NCBI RefSeq assembly: GCF_031755915.1
Contig: NC_083383.1
Coordinates: 32,591,501 to 32,655,500, forward strand
DNA length: 64,000 nt
Direction of reading: 5' to 3'
Source: Ziziphus jujuba
Taxonomy: Eukaryota > Streptophyta > Magnoliopsida > Rosales > Rhamnaceae
In this document: positions 62,521 to 64,000 of the stretch, one piece after another
Numbering within the stretch: the stretch's first letter is position 1
Layout: each line of letters opens with the position of its first letter
The notes under the pieces: model-generated
The model's database searches: none
What the model saw: only the letters and a program-made list of their open reading frames with translations
Told to the model about the DNA's origin: nothing
Position numbers and translations under genes: made by a program

Positions 62521-63019
62521 TTACATCATGGGGTTATTGTGATGAGGAGGACCAGACATATTGTTGGTAGGAGGAGCCATAGTATTAGGCATGCCAGTGG
62601 AAGCTGTAGCAGAGGCAGAAGTCATATTGTGTTTAGCCAATTCTCTCTGAGCCTTCTGTCCAGCTTTTGCAACATGCATATCCATTGCTGCTTCTGCCTC
62701 TTTTGCCAATCTTACTTCATGTGCTACCTCCATTCTTGCTTTTGCTATTTCCTTCTCAGCCTGCAATATCATTTCATTTATACCACGTTGTTCTGTTATT
62801 TTTCTTTGGAACTAATTCAACTTAATATTTTTGTTATTTGTCACAATTTTTCTTGTTAATTGATATTTAATCAGGTCATTTAAATAATAATAATAATAAT
62901 ACTAAGCATTATATGGTTTTATTGTTGTTGATGAACTATACCTTCTCTTCTGCTTTTGCCTCTGCCTTGACCTTGCGCATGGCGTTCATGTCACTAATCT
63001 TATCCTTAACGGCCTGCAT
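62521..63019 (-). CDS. LEA group 1 (LEA_1 family, LEA18-like) protein
   Basis: Two exons: 63019-62942 (MQAVKDKISDMNAMRKVKAE and AKAEEK) and 62760-62521 (AEKEIAKARMEVAHEVRLAK, EAEAAMDMHVAKAGQKAQRE). The frame joins at a codon boundary to 105 aa. The start MQxxKDKISDM and the AEKEIAxAR..V..E.RLAKEAEA..D.H.AKA pattern match the LEA_1 family. Its members are small hydrophilic helix-forming proteins that accumulate in drying seeds and under water stress and protect membranes and enzymes. The tail is Thr/Ala/Asn/Pro/His-rich (GMPNTMAPPTNNMSGPPHHN), as in LEA18-type proteins. A TATA-like TATATATA lies near 63130, about 110 bp upstream. Confidence 0.88.
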
Positions 63020-63337
63020 GATTCTCCTTTCTTTCTTCCACAACTTGCAGAAACTCAAATGAGATATTCAGTGTTTATATTCTCTCGGGAAACAAACAAA
63101 GACAGCATTGAAAACTCAAGGAGGGACAGTTATATATACCCACATTGAAGCATTCCATAGAGCTTTCCATGTGTCGACCAACCAGGCTTTTCTTACAAGG
63201 TTGAAACCTACAAACATGCAAAACCCAAGGATTCAATCACTGATTGAGATCCGACTTTTATGTTCAAATGTTCAATTTTTATGGCCGGTCACAACCTCTT
63301 TGGTCTTTGCTATCCGAGTCTCAAGCTTCGATAGCAC

Positions 63338-63381
<44 letters not shown>

Positions 63382-64000
63382 TTTTCTTTTTTCTTTTTTC
63401 TCTTGGGTTGTTGAACTTTTAACATTCTAAATTATGGTTTTAATTCTTTAAAGGAATTGGTTTTTTTTTTTTTTTTTTTTTTTGATAATTAACAGCTAGT
63501 CCACTTGTCACAAGTTCGAACCTCAGCAAAGAAAAATAAGAAAATATAGTCTTTACCAACTCGGCTAATTGCATTATTTTTTAAAGAAATTGGTTGACTC
63601 ATCAATAATATTTACTTAATTAATGAAACATAATAATATTTACTTAATTAATAAAACATAGTAAGCAATTTATTAAAAGTATGAAACATTGTTTCTTAAT
63701 AAAAAGATATTCTTTTTATTTATTTAATTGAACTATATAATATTCTTTTTATTTATTTAATTGAACTATATAAGTACAATTCACTAATGTTTGTAGTACT
63801 CTCCAATTTGTTGCAAATTGGAAAACTTTGTTTGCATATATACCTTATTAATTTTATGGTTTGCATTTTGCGGTTGGCAAAGCCTCCAAAGCAATCAAAA
63901 GCAAGTGCAAAAAGGTTAAACGGCATCGAGATTTTTCGCAACGTGAATTGAATAAGGTAAAATAGAAATCTAGCAAACATAAATCCAGGTCTTCTATATT
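63020..64000. other. Upstream of the LEA gene and window end
   Basis: Besides the LEA promoter region there are (AT)n plus T runs at 63345-63385 and 63460-63483. Two recent tandem duplications are present: AATAATATTTACTTAATTAA units at 63604-63631 and 63632-63659, and a unit of about 33 bp starting ATATTCTTTTTATTTATT at 63706-63773. No gene recognised. Confidence 0.6.

Overview
The window is nuclear DNA of a flowering plant, almost certainly a eudicot. The evidence is intron-rich genes with GT-AG splice sites, plant-only families (PPR, R2R3-MYB, AT-hook/PPC, isoprenylated heavy-metal-domain and LEA proteins, type I MADS), Ty3/gypsy LTR retrotransposons with tRNA-Met primer sites, and AT-rich intergenic DNA full of (AT)n microsatellites. 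I cannot fix the species. A Rosales-type genome such as jujube would fit, but that is a guess.

Layout. 1-8194 is a nested retrotransposon block. A decayed Ty3/gypsy element (partial 5' LTR 1-648, broken pol remnants, 3' LTR 3621-5908) sits inside the gag-pro region of a second gypsy element lying on the minus strand (5' LTR 7736-8194). 9.2-16.5 kb holds a retroelement RNase H-like scrap, an R2R3-MYB gene of the MYB62/116 type that looks broken, an intact type I (M-alpha) MADS gene, a complete non-autonomous hAT-like transposon with its 8-bp target duplication, and a broken LEA-2/NDR1-HIN1-like gene. 18.2-26.6 kb is a head-to-head pair: a one-exon PLS-class PPR gene (minus) and a 12-exon SEC23 gene (plus, 763 aa) sharing about 0.5 kb of upstream DNA. 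27.4-28.1 kb is another RNase H relic. 28.96-33.05 kb is an 11-exon RFC3-like AAA+ gene (minus, 669 aa) with a long low-complexity N-terminal extension.

33-48.7 kb is mainly AT-rich intergenic DNA. It contains an inverted-repeat-bounded unit (37923-42362) that carries coding-like sequence split by a solo gypsy LTR. 48.7-49.6 kb is a single-exon AT-hook (AHL) gene. Beyond it are a foldback structure flanked by direct repeats (52.6-54.0 kb), a 4-exon HIPP metallochaperone-like gene (55361-57384, minus), an M-gamma (AGL80-like) MADS gene (60653-61216, minus), a small foldback MITE, and a two-exon LEA group 1 gene (62521-63019, minus).

The genes do not form a pathway; this is an ordinary mixed plant gene neighbourhood shaped by transposons. 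I found no convincing new biochemical system. The most unusual signal is in the gypsy LTRs: the solo LTR at 39162-41994 has a 113-bp GT...AG segment that is absent, with a clean exon-exon-like join, from the 3' LTR at 3621-5908. This suggests an intron inside the LTR leader that was spliced out and fixed by reverse transcription. Splice sites were placed by eye from frame, homologous protein continuity and GT/AG rules; none was checked with transcripts.
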